NCBI GenBank assembly: GCA_016204975.1
Contig: JACQJP010000017.1
Coordinates: forward strand, 1-55,145
Direction of reading: 5' to 3'
Length of the DNA stretch: 55,145 bases
From: Elusimicrobiota bacterium
GTDB taxonomy: Bacteria; Elusimicrobiota; Elusimicrobia; JACQJP01
Position numbers and translations under genes: made by a program. Below are positions 16,386 through 25,324 of this stretch, piece by piece. The first letter of the stretch is position 1. Every line of letters begins with the position of its first letter. The notes under the pieces are model-generated. The model saw only the letters and a list, made by a program, of their open reading frames with translations, was not told where the DNA came from and did no database searches.

Positions 16386-18266
16386 CTAAATCTGAATCTG
16401 GCGTCCGATCTCGATGACACGGTTGTAGGGTAGCCGGAAATATTCCGTGGGGCGCAGGGCGTTTCGGTAAAGGAAGGAAAACAGCCGCAGCCGCCAGGGC
16501 AGCATCCGTCCGCGCTCGGTGGTCACCAGGGTGTTGTTGCTTAAGATATAGGTGACCAGAGCGGGATTCATGGCCAACCCCCGCTGCTGCAATTTCTGAA
16601 GTATGTCGGGAATATTGGGATCCTCCATGAAGCCGTAGCGCGCGACGACCTGATGGAAGTCCGGCGCCAACGACTCCGTCGTGATCCGATCGCCGTCTGG
16701 AACACGGGGAATCTCGTTGGTCACGACGGTGATGAAGAAGTTGTGCTCGTGCAGCACCTTGTTGTGCTTGAGGTTGTGAAGCAGCGCGCTCGGAGTGGCT
16801 CCCGCCGTGCTGTTTAAGAAGACCGCGATGCCGGGAACACGGGTGATCCTGTCCTGCGACACTTGCCGCACGAAATCGCCCAACGGCAGCGACCCTTCCC
16901 GCTGCAAGGCGTTGAGTATGTTTTGGCCTCTCTGCCAGGTAGTGAATACGATCGCTACCAGAGCCGCGATCGCCAAAGGAAACCAGCCACCTTGCGCGAT
17001 CTTTACGCTGTTGGCGCCAAAAAAGACGAGATCGATCGCGAGGAAGCTCCCCGTCACCGCCAGGCCGAACGATCTCTTCCATCCCCATACATGCCGGGAA
17101 ACGATATAAGCGAGGAGCGTGGTGATGATCATCGTCACCGAGATGGCGATGCCGTATGCGGAGGCGAGATTCGTAGAGCGTTTGAAGCCGATCACCAACG
17201 CCGCCGTCGCGAGAAGCAGCGTCCAGTTCACGAAAGGGATATATATCTGCCCGATCTCGTGCGAGGAGGTGTGGATGATGTGGGAACGAGGAAGGAAACG
17301 GAGCTGCACCGCCTGCCGGGTCAGAGAGAACACTCCGGAGATGACGGCCTGGGAGGCGATCACGGTGGCCATCGTCGCCAGGACCACCGTCGGATACAGC
17401 GCGAACTCGGGAACCAGGCGGTAAAAAGGATTGTGCGCGGTGCCTGGATCGCGCAACAAAAGGGCGCCCTGGCCGAAATAATTCAACAGAAGCGCCGGAG
17501 CGGCGACTGTAAACCAGTCGATCTGGATCGGTTTTTCGGAAAAATGGCCCAGATCTGCGTACAGGGCCTCGCCCCCAGTCGCGACCAAAAAAACGGCTCC
17601 GAGGACGAGATACCCCGAAAACCCGTTTCTCCAGAGGAAGGAAGCCGCGTGCATGGGATTGAAAGCGCCCAAAACGGCGGGCGCCTGATAAATGCTCCAT
17701 AGCCCCAAGAGAGCCAAACACAGGAACCAAATCATGATGATCGGTCCGAATATGATGCCGATTCCGGTCGTGCCTCGGCGCTGAAAAAGGAAGAGAACGA
17801 CCAGTATTGCGACCGTGATGGGGATCACGTATGGCGTGAAGGCGGGCGTGGCGACCTCCAAACCCTCGACGGCGCTCAGCACCGAGATGGCCGGAGTGAG
17901 CATGCCGTCTCCGTAGAGAAGCGCCGCGCCGAAAAGCCCCAGCGCCAAGACGAATTTCTGCGTCCAGAGCCCTATGTTGGGAGAGCGGGCTAAAGCCATC
18001 ATGGCCAGTATCCCGCCCTCACCCTTATTATCGGCCCTCAAGACATAAACGTGATACTTAAGCGTAACGAGGATCAACAAGGTCCAAACGATCAAGGAGA
18101 GGACGCCGAAAATGTTTTCAGGGGTGACGGCGACGGGATGGGAACCGTAAAAACATTCGCGAATGGCGTATAAGGGGCTGGTGCCAATATCCCCGTAAAC
18201 GACACCTAGGGCGGTCAGGCAGAGCAACGCCAGGCGGGAATGCGAAGGAGTATGCTGTTTGGCCAA
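16386..18266 (-). CDS. kup: KUP-family potassium uptake protein
   Basis: LTALGVVYGDIGTSPLYAIRECFYG; TLKYHVYVLRADNKGEGGILAMMAL; YGDGMLTPAISVLSAVEGLEV; TGGEALYADLGHF. Confidence 0.97.
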   Translation of the reverse strand: MAKQHTPSHSRLALLCLTALGVVYGDIGTSPLYAIRECFYGSHPVAVTPENIFGVLSLIVWTLLILVTLKYHVYVLRADNKGEGGILAMMALARSPNIGLWTQKFVLALGLFGAALLYGDGMLTPAISVLSAVEGLEVATPAFTPYVIPITVAILVVLFLFQRRGTTGIGIIFGPIIMIWFLCLALLGLWSIYQAPAVLGAFNPMHAASFLWRNGFSGYLVLGAVFLVATGGEALYADLGHFSEKPIQIDWFTVAAPALLLNYFGQGALLLRDPGTAHNPFYRLVPEFALYPTVVLATMATVIASQAVISGVFSLTRQAVQLRFLPRSHIIHTSSHEIGQIYIPFVNWTLLLATAALVIGFKRSTNLASAYGIAISVTMIITTLLAYIVSRHVWGWKRSFGLAVTGSFLAIDLVFFGANSVKIAQGGWFPLAIAALVAIVFTTWQRGQNILNALQREGSLPLGDFVRQVSQDRITRVPGIAVFLNSTAGATPSALLHNLKHNKVLHEHNFFITVVTNEIPRVPDGDRITTESLAPDFHQVVARYGFMEDPNIPDILQKLQQRGLAMNPALVTYILSNNTLVTTERGRMLPWRLRLFSFLYRNALRPTEYFRLPYNRVIEIGRQIQI

Positions 18267-18348
18267 CAGGTTTATCCTAGCATTTTAGCGGGCGGGTGAG
18301 GGCGATGGCCGGAGGGTCAAAACGGGGGCGTAGAGTCCCTTGAGTTCT

Positions 18349-18386
18349 CGAGTCCACCCAAGACCCGGACTCGCGGCGTTTCGCCG
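18349..18386 (-). promoter_or_regulatory. two tandem perfect hairpins in the kup leader
   Basis: CGAGTCC-N11-GGACTCG (18349-18373) and CGGCG-TTT-CGCCG (18374-18386), upstream of kup start 18266. Confidence 0.5.
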
Positions 18387-18534
18387 GGGAACTGAAGCGA
18401 TACTGGTACAAAACGGCCCGAATGTGGCGCGGCGGTTCTCTTTTAAAAGGGTCTTCCCGGAGCAGGGACATGAAATTTCTATTCAACGCAATCATGAAAT
18501 TTTAAAAAAATTTCTACACAGCAGCAGGAGAGGA

Positions 18535-18563
18535 TTGACAAAACATCCTTTATGGTCTAAATT
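18535..18563 (+). promoter_or_regulatory. candidate sigma70 promoter
   Basis: TTGACA, 17-nt spacer, TAAATT upstream of the 18704 lipoprotein gene. Confidence 0.5.
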
Positions 18564-18625
18564 GTAGGGACTTGAGATGGAGAATTCCACGCGAGCTTAT
18601 ATTGCGAGCCGAAGCGAATGGGGGC

Positions 18626-18684
18626 GCTAGCACGTTGGCGAGCTCTGCGAGTCCGGATGGTACCCGAAGCTCTGCGGAGGATGC
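18626..18684 (+). repeat. 59-bp imperfect repeat, copy 1
   Basis: GCTAGCACGTTGGCGAGCTCTGCGAGTCCGGATGGTACCCGAAGCTCTGCGGAGGATGC; 48/59 identical, no gaps, to 46941-46999. Confidence 0.75.
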
Positions 18685-18703
18685 GACAGAAAGGAGGATT
18701 CTT

Positions 18704-19165
18704 ATGCGGTTTTTAGCTCAGAAGGGATGGATTTTGTTGTTGGGCGGGCTGGGGATTTTGGTTTCAGCTTGCTCCAGGGGCGGCTATGTGAAGAAGGGGG
18801 AGATCCCGCAGACCCTCGAACAGGAGGCTTTCCAGAAAAAATACGTGGAGGCGATCGGGATCGGGGCGGCGGATCCTACCATTGCCAATACGACTCAGCG
18901 CAAGGCTCTTTCCCGCGATGCGGCCATCGTCAAGGCACAGTATGAGCTTCTCTCCATGATCCAGGGACTGCAGTTGACGGGGGGGATTACGGTGCAGAAG
19001 GCGATAGAGACGGACTCTGATTTGAGGACCCATATGGATGCCGAGATCAAGGCGGCGGAGGTGGTCCGAACGGAGTGGACCAACGACGACGGCTGCGTAG
19101 TGACCCTTCGGCTTTACAAGGGCCGCTTGGATAAGATTTTAGGCGGCAAACTCCTGGAAAAGTAG
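18704..19165 (+). CDS. LPP20-like lipoprotein
   Basis: Lipobox LVSAC; GIGAADPTIANTTQRKALSRDAAIVKAQYELL resembles LPP20/FlgT N-domain patterns. Confidence 0.6.
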   Translation: MRFLAQKGWILLLGGLGILVSACSRGGYVKKGEIPQTLEQEAFQKKYVEAIGIGAADPTIANTTQRKALSRDAAIVKAQYELLSMIQGLQLTGGITVQKAIETDSDLRTHMDAEIKAAEVVRTEWTNDDGCVVTLRLYKGRLDKILGGKLLEK

Positions 19166-19210
19166 TTATCCCCGGCCACCTCCCTTCTCTATTGTTTTTG
19201 CAAAAGTCCC

Positions 19211-20833
19211 GTGAATAGCCAAACCGTTGTCCTCGGGGCCCTGGCGGTTTTTGCCTTGGGCTTTCGTTTTTATGGCAGGCTGTTGGAGAGGGTTTTTGGG
19301 CTGGATCCTCGCCGGGCGACTCCCGCCTGCCGGTTTCGCGACGACTTAGACTACGTTCCGGCGCGGAGCTGGTGGGTCCTCTTCGGGCATCACTTTTCCA
19401 GCATCTGCGGAGCGGGGCCCATCGTGGGACCGGCGCTGGCCATCGCTTATTGGGGTTGGGGGGCGAGCCTCCTTTGGATTCTTTTGGGGACGGTTTTCCT
19501 GGGCGCGGTTTCGGATTTTTCCGCTTTAATGGTAAGCCTGCGCCACCGTGGAAAATCGGTTTCGGAGATCTCGGGGGGAGCGATCGGCGCCCGGGCCCGG
19601 CTGCTGTTTTCCGTTTTCATTTGGCTTTCCCTGATCCTGGTGCTCGCCGTCTTTGTGGATTTGACCGCCCAAACCTTCGTCCATAAGCCCCAGATCGTGC
19701 TCCCTTCCTGGGGGCTGATGCCGGTGGCGCTGGGGGTGGGAATATTGCTCCATCGCAGGCGGTGGGGGTTGATTCCGGTAACCTCCCTGGGTCTTTTCCT
19801 CCTGGCGGGGCTTTTGGTGGGCGGGCAGTGGCTTCCGGTGGCGCTTTCCCCCAAGATCTGGATCCTGCTGCTTTTGGGCTACTGCTATGCGGCGGCCGTT
19901 CTGCCGGTACATATCCTTCTTCAGCCACGGGACTACCTGGCCAGCTACCTCCTTTTTGGAACGGTGGCTTTGGGGATACTGGGGGCGGTGTTTTTCCGCC
20001 TGCCGATGCAGGGGGAGTTCCTTCACTCCTGGCAGCCTTTCGGGGAGCTGGGCTCCGGCCCCCTGTGGCCGATGTTGTTTGTGACCATCGCCTGCGGAGC
20101 CATCTCCGGCTTCCATACATTGGTTTCCAGCGGAACCACCTCCAAACAGATTGCTTCGGAGGCCCACGCTTGCCGCATCGGGTATGGGGGGATGCTGATG
20201 GAGGGTTTGGTGGGAGTGCTGGTAGTGGTCAGCGTGGGAGCCGGGCTTTCCACTGGGCGGCATATGGAGATTTTAAAAGGAGGGGGGGCGGTGGCTGCTT
20301 TTGGGGAAGGGTTTGGAAACCTCGTTTCGCGGGTGGCGGGGGGCTATGGGGAGCTCTTTGCGGTTTTGGCCCTGAATACCTTTATTTTGACGACCTTGGA
20401 TACCGCCGCCCGGGTGGGAAGATATGTTCTGGAGGAGGTTGCCGGGATTTCCAATCGGTATCTTTCCACGGGGGTGGTGGTTCTGGCTGCGGCGGCCCTG
20501 GCGCTGCCTGGACACTGGGCCAGGATCTGGGCGGTTTTTGGAACCTCCAACCAGCTTATCGCAGGCCTGTCGCTCCTTTTGGTCAGCGTCTGGCTCGCCT
20601 CCCAGAGGCGCCCCGTCTGGTACACCCTGGCTCCCGCCGGCTTTATGCTGCTGACCACACTGGCCTCTTTTGGCTACCAGATCTACACTTACCTCAATCG
20701 TCCGCAGCCCGACTGGCTCCTGACCGCAATTTCTCTGGTGCTTTCCGGATTGGCCCTGGCCTTCCTGTGGGATTGCCTTAAGAAGCTGCTTCCCAGCGGC
20801 GGACTGCCGACTGCGGGCCTTAGTAGAGATTAA
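19211..20833 (+). CDS. cstA: carbon starvation protein CstA family
   Basis: RFYGRLLERVFGLDPRRATPACRFRDDLDYVPARSWWVLFGHHFSSICGAGPIVGPALAIAYWGW; GAISGFHTLVSSGTTSKQI. Confidence 0.93.
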   Translation: MNSQTVVLGALAVFALGFRFYGRLLERVFGLDPRRATPACRFRDDLDYVPARSWWVLFGHHFSSICGAGPIVGPALAIAYWGWGASLLWILLGTVFLGAVSDFSALMVSLRHRGKSVSEISGGAIGARARLLFSVFIWLSLILVLAVFVDLTAQTFVHKPQIVLPSWGLMPVALGVGILLHRRRWGLIPVTSLGLFLLAGLLVGGQWLPVALSPKIWILLLLGYCYAAAVLPVHILLQPRDYLASYLLFGTVALGILGAVFFRLPMQGEFLHSWQPFGELGSGPLWPMLFVTIACGAISGFHTLVSSGTTSKQIASEAHACRIGYGGMLMEGLVGVLVVVSVGAGLSTGRHMEILKGGGAVAAFGEGFGNLVSRVAGGYGELFAVLALNTFILTTLDTAARVGRYVLEEVAGISNRYLSTGVVVLAAAALALPGHWARIWAVFGTSNQLIAGLSLLLVSVWLASQRRPVWYTLAPAGFMLLTTLASFGYQIYTYLNRPQPDWLLTAISLVLSGLALAFLWDCLKKLLPSGGLPTAGLSRD

Positions 20834-23501
20834 AAAGGACTTCGAGCTCCATGTAGACGGGGACGGGCTTACCCTTGCGCTCGCTGGGCTTAAACTTCCA
20901 GGTCGTCTTGACCGTTTCGGTGGCCTTTTCATCCAAACCCATTCCCAGGCCTTTCAGTACTCGTATCACATCCAGGCCGCCATCGGTGCGGACCACCACT
21001 AAGAGGACGACCATTCCCTGATGTTTTGCTTTTCTGGCCTCTTCCGTGAATTGCGGTTCTGGACAGGATATACATGTGGGCTCTGAGACGTCCCCTCCGA
21101 CCTGAAAAACCCCTCCCCCATATCCGCCTCCCCAGCCTGGACCGAGTCCGGGACCTGTGCCGGATCCGATCCCTCCACCAGGCCCTGTTCCGATGCCCCC
21201 GCCGCTTCCGGGGCCTCCGGAGGGAATCAAGCTCCCCGCCAGGGGATCTCCGTAGGCGGCGATGTCGGGGGATTGAATCTGGATATTAGGCGGCACTACC
21301 AGAGTCGGCTCCGCCGGCAGTCTTGGATTTGGATTTCTAATGACTGCGGCCGGAGGGGTCAACTGGGCCTTTAGGGAAAACCTGGGGAGCCTTCCCTTGG
21401 AGGGAGGGAGAGGGTTTCTTTCTCCGCCCCCGCCGCCTCCTCCCGTCTCGGTCTTTTTTGGTTTCTTGACGGGAATCCAGGTCACCTTGTATTCTCCCGG
21501 AGGGGCCGCTTGCGCTTGGGCCTTTGATTCCGTGGAGAGCTCTGGCGCAGTCACGATGTAGAGTCCGGGCGGAAGAGCCGTAATCAATGCGACCGCTGTT
21601 TTTAAAACGATGCGCTTCCAGAATTCCTTTCTCTTTTCAGGGGTGGAGACCAGACCGGTGTCCGCCGCCAGAACATAGGCCCAATCTTCTTTGGAGAGCT
21701 TCACCGGGACTTGGCGGCGAATCAGGGTTCTTAGATTGGTGAGAAAATTGTCCTCGTAGGAGTTCTCGGAGACCTGCTCTCTGAGCCGGATGTCATTTTC
21801 GGCGAAGGCCCTGGAGGCCAGGGCATAGGCTAGGCCTCCTATGGCGGCGAAGAGAATTCCCGTTTCAAAGACCCCCATCAGCATCCAGAAGATGCCGCTG
21901 GGGCCGGCGGCATAGCCCAAAGCCCTGGTGAGCAGGATGGCTTTCGAGGGACCTTCCTTGCGCAGCGTCACTTGGCGGAAAAAGTAGAGAAGGTTGCCCG
22001 CCAGCAGAAGTCCTCCTCCCGTGCCCAGCAGGTAAAACGGCAGCAGTTTATTCGGGAAGGCCCCCTGAACGATGAGGACGCTGATGGCTATCGCCGCGGC
22101 CAAGGCTCCCAGCCCGGCCAGAGAGATCGCCGCGGCGCTGGGCCTCGGAAGGGGGGGATTCCCCGGCTTGGGGCCGGCCTGTCTGAGAATGCGGATATGC
22201 TCCTTTAGAGCCTGGAAGCTCGAAAGCGCAGATTCCGACTTTACCTCGGTGTAGAGTCTTTTGGCCAGGACTTTTTCATCCACTGCGATCGGTTCCAGGT
22301 TGACGCCTGCCTTGGGCTGGGGAAATTTAAACTTGCTTCCGACTTCGGTATAGAGCTTATCTGTGAACTCTCGAGTTTCAGGGTCCAAATCCTTTGGTTG
22401 GAGTAACGGGATGGGTGCTGTTGCTTCCTCGATCTCCCGGGTCTTCTCTTGAGGGAATAAAATCCTGCCCGAGTGGGTTTGTTGGGTCTTCTGTCTTTGG
22501 TAGAGTGTGAGGAGGGCGATGCCTGCGGCATAGCCCCCGAATAAGATGTAATAGAAGTAAGAGGAGAAATTCAACCGGGGAATTCCGAATCCATCGGAGG
22601 CCAGGGCCTCTGCCGGCACAAGTCCTAAGGCCATCCCCAAGACCACCGTTGCGGTCCCCAGAGCGTAAAGAACGGAGGTCTTGCCGGATTGCGCCAGGGG
22701 GGCCGCCGCCTGTCTTTGCGGTGCGACAGTTGTGAGGGTTGGGTGAATGACGGCATCCCGAAGTTTTTGCTGTGGGATAGTAGAGGGGCCAGCCGGGGTC
22801 CCCGCACCCTCCACAGAGTTCCGGGCACCGGTCGGGGCCCCAGAGGGGCCCAGCGTACCGGAGAGGCCCAGCACGCTGGCGTTGGCCAGCGCCAAGACGG
22901 CGGCTTCTGTTTCTTTAGAGGGGATGAAAATTTTCTTTCCCGCTGTTTGAACCTCCTCCTGTGATCCGGTTCGAAGGGCGGTTTTCACCGCTTCCCGCGA
23001 GGCTTCACCTTGAGAGGAGATTTTTTCTACGGCGGGCCCTGTTTGGGCGGCAACGGCCTTTTCAATGGGGTATCGGATTTTTACGACGGCTTGCCCAATG
23101 CTCCCATCTTCTAAGAGGGTGAGGATTTCCCCTCTTTGGAGAGGAGTGGTTCCGCCCTCCAGGACGATGATCTCCCGGCTGTCGGCGCCGACTGCGAAGG
23201 TGGCCCCGGTGTCGGGCCGGGTGGCGATCCAGCGGATGTCTTGGCCGAAGTGGATACTGAAGGGATTGATGCGGGGAAATTCGGTGACGGCAAAGCCCTG
23301 TTTAGTCAGCGCCCGGACCAGTGGGGAAATCTTGACTTGGCCCATGGCGGCCCAGGCGCGGTAAGCCGCCGGACCCGGGGAGGTCACCAGGACCGAGGCG
23401 GAAAGGAGCAGGGAAAGAAGCTGAGAGAGTTTGTTCCTGGCCGGCATGGCTGAACCTCCAAGAAATTCTAAGGAACTTTGCTTATTCCGGCATGGGTCCA
23501 A
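20820..23501 (-). CDS. large multi-TM protein with Gly-rich linker and C-terminal TonB domain
   Basis: N-terminal signal LLSLLLSASVLVTSPG; several hydrophobic segments; Gly-rich linker; PEPQFTEEARKAKHQGMVVLLVVVRTDGGLDVIRVLKGLGMGLDEKATETVKTTWKFKPSERKGKPV. Confidence 0.7.
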   Translation of the reverse strand: MDPCRNKQSSLEFLGGSAMPARNKLSQLLSLLLSASVLVTSPGPAAYRAWAAMGQVKISPLVRALTKQGFAVTEFPRINPFSIHFGQDIRWIATRPDTGATFAVGADSREIIVLEGGTTPLQRGEILTLLEDGSIGQAVVKIRYPIEKAVAAQTGPAVEKISSQGEASREAVKTALRTGSQEEVQTAGKKIFIPSKETEAAVLALANASVLGLSGTLGPSGAPTGARNSVEGAGTPAGPSTIPQQKLRDAVIHPTLTTVAPQRQAAAPLAQSGKTSVLYALGTATVVLGMALGLVPAEALASDGFGIPRLNFSSYFYYILFGGYAAGIALLTLYQRQKTQQTHSGRILFPQEKTREIEEATAPIPLLQPKDLDPETREFTDKLYTEVGSKFKFPQPKAGVNLEPIAVDEKVLAKRLYTEVKSESALSSFQALKEHIRILRQAGPKPGNPPLPRPSAAAISLAGLGALAAAIAISVLIVQGAFPNKLLPFYLLGTGGGLLLAGNLLYFFRQVTLRKEGPSKAILLTRALGYAAGPSGIFWMLMGVFETGILFAAIGGLAYALASRAFAENDIRLREQVSENSYEDNFLTNLRTLIRRQVPVKLSKEDWAYVLAADTGLVSTPEKRKEFWKRIVLKTAVALITALPPGLYIVTAPELSTESKAQAQAAPPGEYKVTWIPVKKPKKTETGGGGGGGERNPLPPSKGRLPRFSLKAQLTPPAAVIRNPNPRLPAEPTLVVPPNIQIQSPDIAAYGDPLAGSLIPSGGPGSGGGIGTGPGGGIGSGTGPGLGPGWGGGYGGGVFQVGGDVSEPTCISCPEPQFTEEARKAKHQGMVVLLVVVRTDGGLDVIRVLKGLGMGLDEKATETVKTTWKFKPSERKGKPVPVYMELEVLFNLY

Positions 23502-23605
23502 AGGGCAAAAAGTGCGGGAAAAAGGACCTAGATTCGCAATAGGACCTTGGGCCTAGGTTTCGGGACCGATGGGCCTAGAGGAAAAAATGGGTCTAAATTG
23601 CTACA

Positions 23606-23977
23606 CTAGTTGTTGTGGAGGATTTCCTGCCAGGAGGAGTGAGGGGTTTCTTGAATGTCCCAGACCTGTTGGGTGTCCTTCTCTTTTTCCGGGTTTAGGA
23701 GGGAAAAATAAATCACCTGATTTTTGTTGACGCCCAGCGCGCTTTTTCTGAATTTCACCGCGTTGGTTTGGCCGTTGAAGACCGTGGCGTTGGCCAAATG
23801 CAGAATTCCCAGGGCTCCCCGGTCGGCATGCCAAATGAAATCGGAGATTCTGCGGCAACGAGAATGAGCGGGCACCTTCACCATCCCTTCGATGCGCTCC
23901 TCCGGCGTGCGAAGCTCCACCCATACCTCTCGAGTGGCGTAGGGGGGGCGGGAAAACTCCGAATCTTGGGGTTCCAT
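23606..23977 (-). CDS. hypothetical protein (DUF6812-like impression)
   Basis: VWVELRTPEERIEGMVKVPAHSRCRRISDFI...ILHLANATVFNGQT; single reasonable ORF between neighbours. Confidence 0.5.
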   Translation of the reverse strand: MEPQDSEFSRPPYATREVWVELRTPEERIEGMVKVPAHSRCRRISDFIWHADRGALGILHLANATVFNGQTNAVKFRKSALGVNKNQVIYFSLLNPEKEKDTQQVWDIQETPHSSWQEILHNN

Positions 23978-25324
23978 GGGCCGATCCTGTCTCGAGCCTT
24001 CTGGAAAACATTCTATTTTTTTCTGGGGCTTTTGTCAATTTGCATTCCTTTATTAAGACCGGGTCCTTTATATGCCCTGTCCGTGGATCCCTATGACTTC
24101 TCCGGCAGCCTTTCCTTAAATTACCGGGCGCTGGGGGGCAGGGCCGCGGAGGTGGAGGTGGAGAATCAGCTTTTTCTTTCGGACATTTTTTTTGGAGTGG
24201 GGGGGCCGGTTCTCTCCGGAGTGCCTTTTTTTCTGGAGTTTTCCACCGATTCCGGAGGCCGGCCGGAGCTTTACCGTTTTTTGTTTCAGTACGTGCGGTG
24301 GAATGAGTTTCGGCTGCAGTTGGGGAAATTCCTGGTTCCTTTCGGACACTACAACGAGCTGTACCGCCCGGACATGTTTTTGACGGTGACCCGACCGCTC
24401 CTTTTTGCCTCTCCGGCGAGTTTGGATCTGGTGTCGCGCCTGAATCTTCCCAGGCCGGTGTTCAGCTCCGGTTATGTGGACACGGGCGTCAGCCTCGAAT
24501 ATATTCCCAAACGCAACCAATGGTGGTGGCCTGCGAGGATGGCGGCCTATCTGGTCAATGGCTTGGCGGAGAGTCCCAGCCAGGGGCGATCCTTCCCCAA
24601 TCCCCAGAGCTTGATCGTCCCTCCCGTTCCCCTAAGCGGGGTGACGGTGGATTTTGGGCATGAGCGAAATGACCTGGCGGACAACAACGACAGCAAGACC
24701 GTGGGAACGCGCGTGGAGTTTGCCATCGGGGACCTGCGCCTGCCCATCCCCCTACCGGAGGGTGTGGAGGCCTTGGAGGGGGTCGAGGTGGGCTTTTCCG
24801 CCTTTGGAAGCAGGTATGATGTGGAGGATCAACTGGACCAGCAGGCCTTTGGGGCGGATTGGAACTTTCAGTATGGGGATCTGGCCTTTGCCGGCGAGTT
24901 CGCCTACTCCCCGACAGATTTTAGATCCCCATTGGATACTTCCACGACGACCTTCACCACCGCCGATTTGTTGAAAAACCGGGAGGATAATTATGGGTTT
25001 TATGTCCAGATGGTATTCCCTTTGGGAAGCCTGCTGGGCGCGGGGGATAAGTTGTTGGGAGTGGTGGGTTTGAGCCAGATGTGGCGGCGGGGTCCGGAGA
25101 TGAAGCTCTTAACGGACGTGACCATTGACGGGGAAAAATTCGAGTCCGTGACCGCTTTTTCCGCCTCCGGCAGGAAGATAACCGAGAGAATTCGCAAACT
25201 CACCGCAGCCGCGAACTACCGGTTGACGGATCATTTTATTTTAAAAATGGAATGGTCCTTGTGGGCCATGGATCGGTTTGGGGACGTCAATCAGGGTGCC
25301 ATTTCCACGGTCTTCAGCTTTTAG
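23966..25324 (+). CDS. outer-membrane porin-like protein
   Basis: Hydrophobic leader FFLGLLSICIPLL; LQLGKFLVPFGHYNELYRPDMFLTVTRPLL; long beta-barrel pattern. Start uncertain; TTG 23966 is in frame. Confidence 0.65.
   Translation: MGFHGPILSRAFWKTFYFFLGLLSICIPLLRPGPLYALSVDPYDFSGSLSLNYRALGGRAAEVEVENQLFLSDIFFGVGGPVLSGVPFFLEFSTDSGGRPELYRFLFQYVRWNEFRLQLGKFLVPFGHYNELYRPDMFLTVTRPLLFASPASLDLVSRLNLPRPVFSSGYVDTGVSLEYIPKRNQWWWPARMAAYLVNGLAESPSQGRSFPNPQSLIVPPVPLSGVTVDFGHERNDLADNNDSKTVGTRVEFAIGDLRLPIPLPEGVEALEGVEVGFSAFGSRYDVEDQLDQQAFGADWNFQYGDLAFAGEFAYSPTDFRSPLDTSTTTFTTADLLKNREDNYGFYVQMVFPLGSLLGAGDKLLGVVGLSQMWRRGPEMKLLTDVTIDGEKFESVTAFSASGRKITERIRKLTAAANYRLTDHFILKMEWSLWAMDRFGDVNQGAISTVFSF

Noticed and set aside
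16204-17730. 508-aa ORF on the minus strand in an alternative frame of kup
   Set aside because: kup frame is clear; the alternative frame is Arg/Pro/Ser-rich artefact.
19762-20781. 339-aa and other plus-strand alternative frames inside cstA
   Set aside because: Gly-rich off-frame translation of a conserved membrane protein.
21100-21480. Gly-coding repetitive stretch in the TonB-domain gene as a possible DNA repeat array
   Set aside because: Explained by a Gly-rich linker; no regular DNA unit or spacers.
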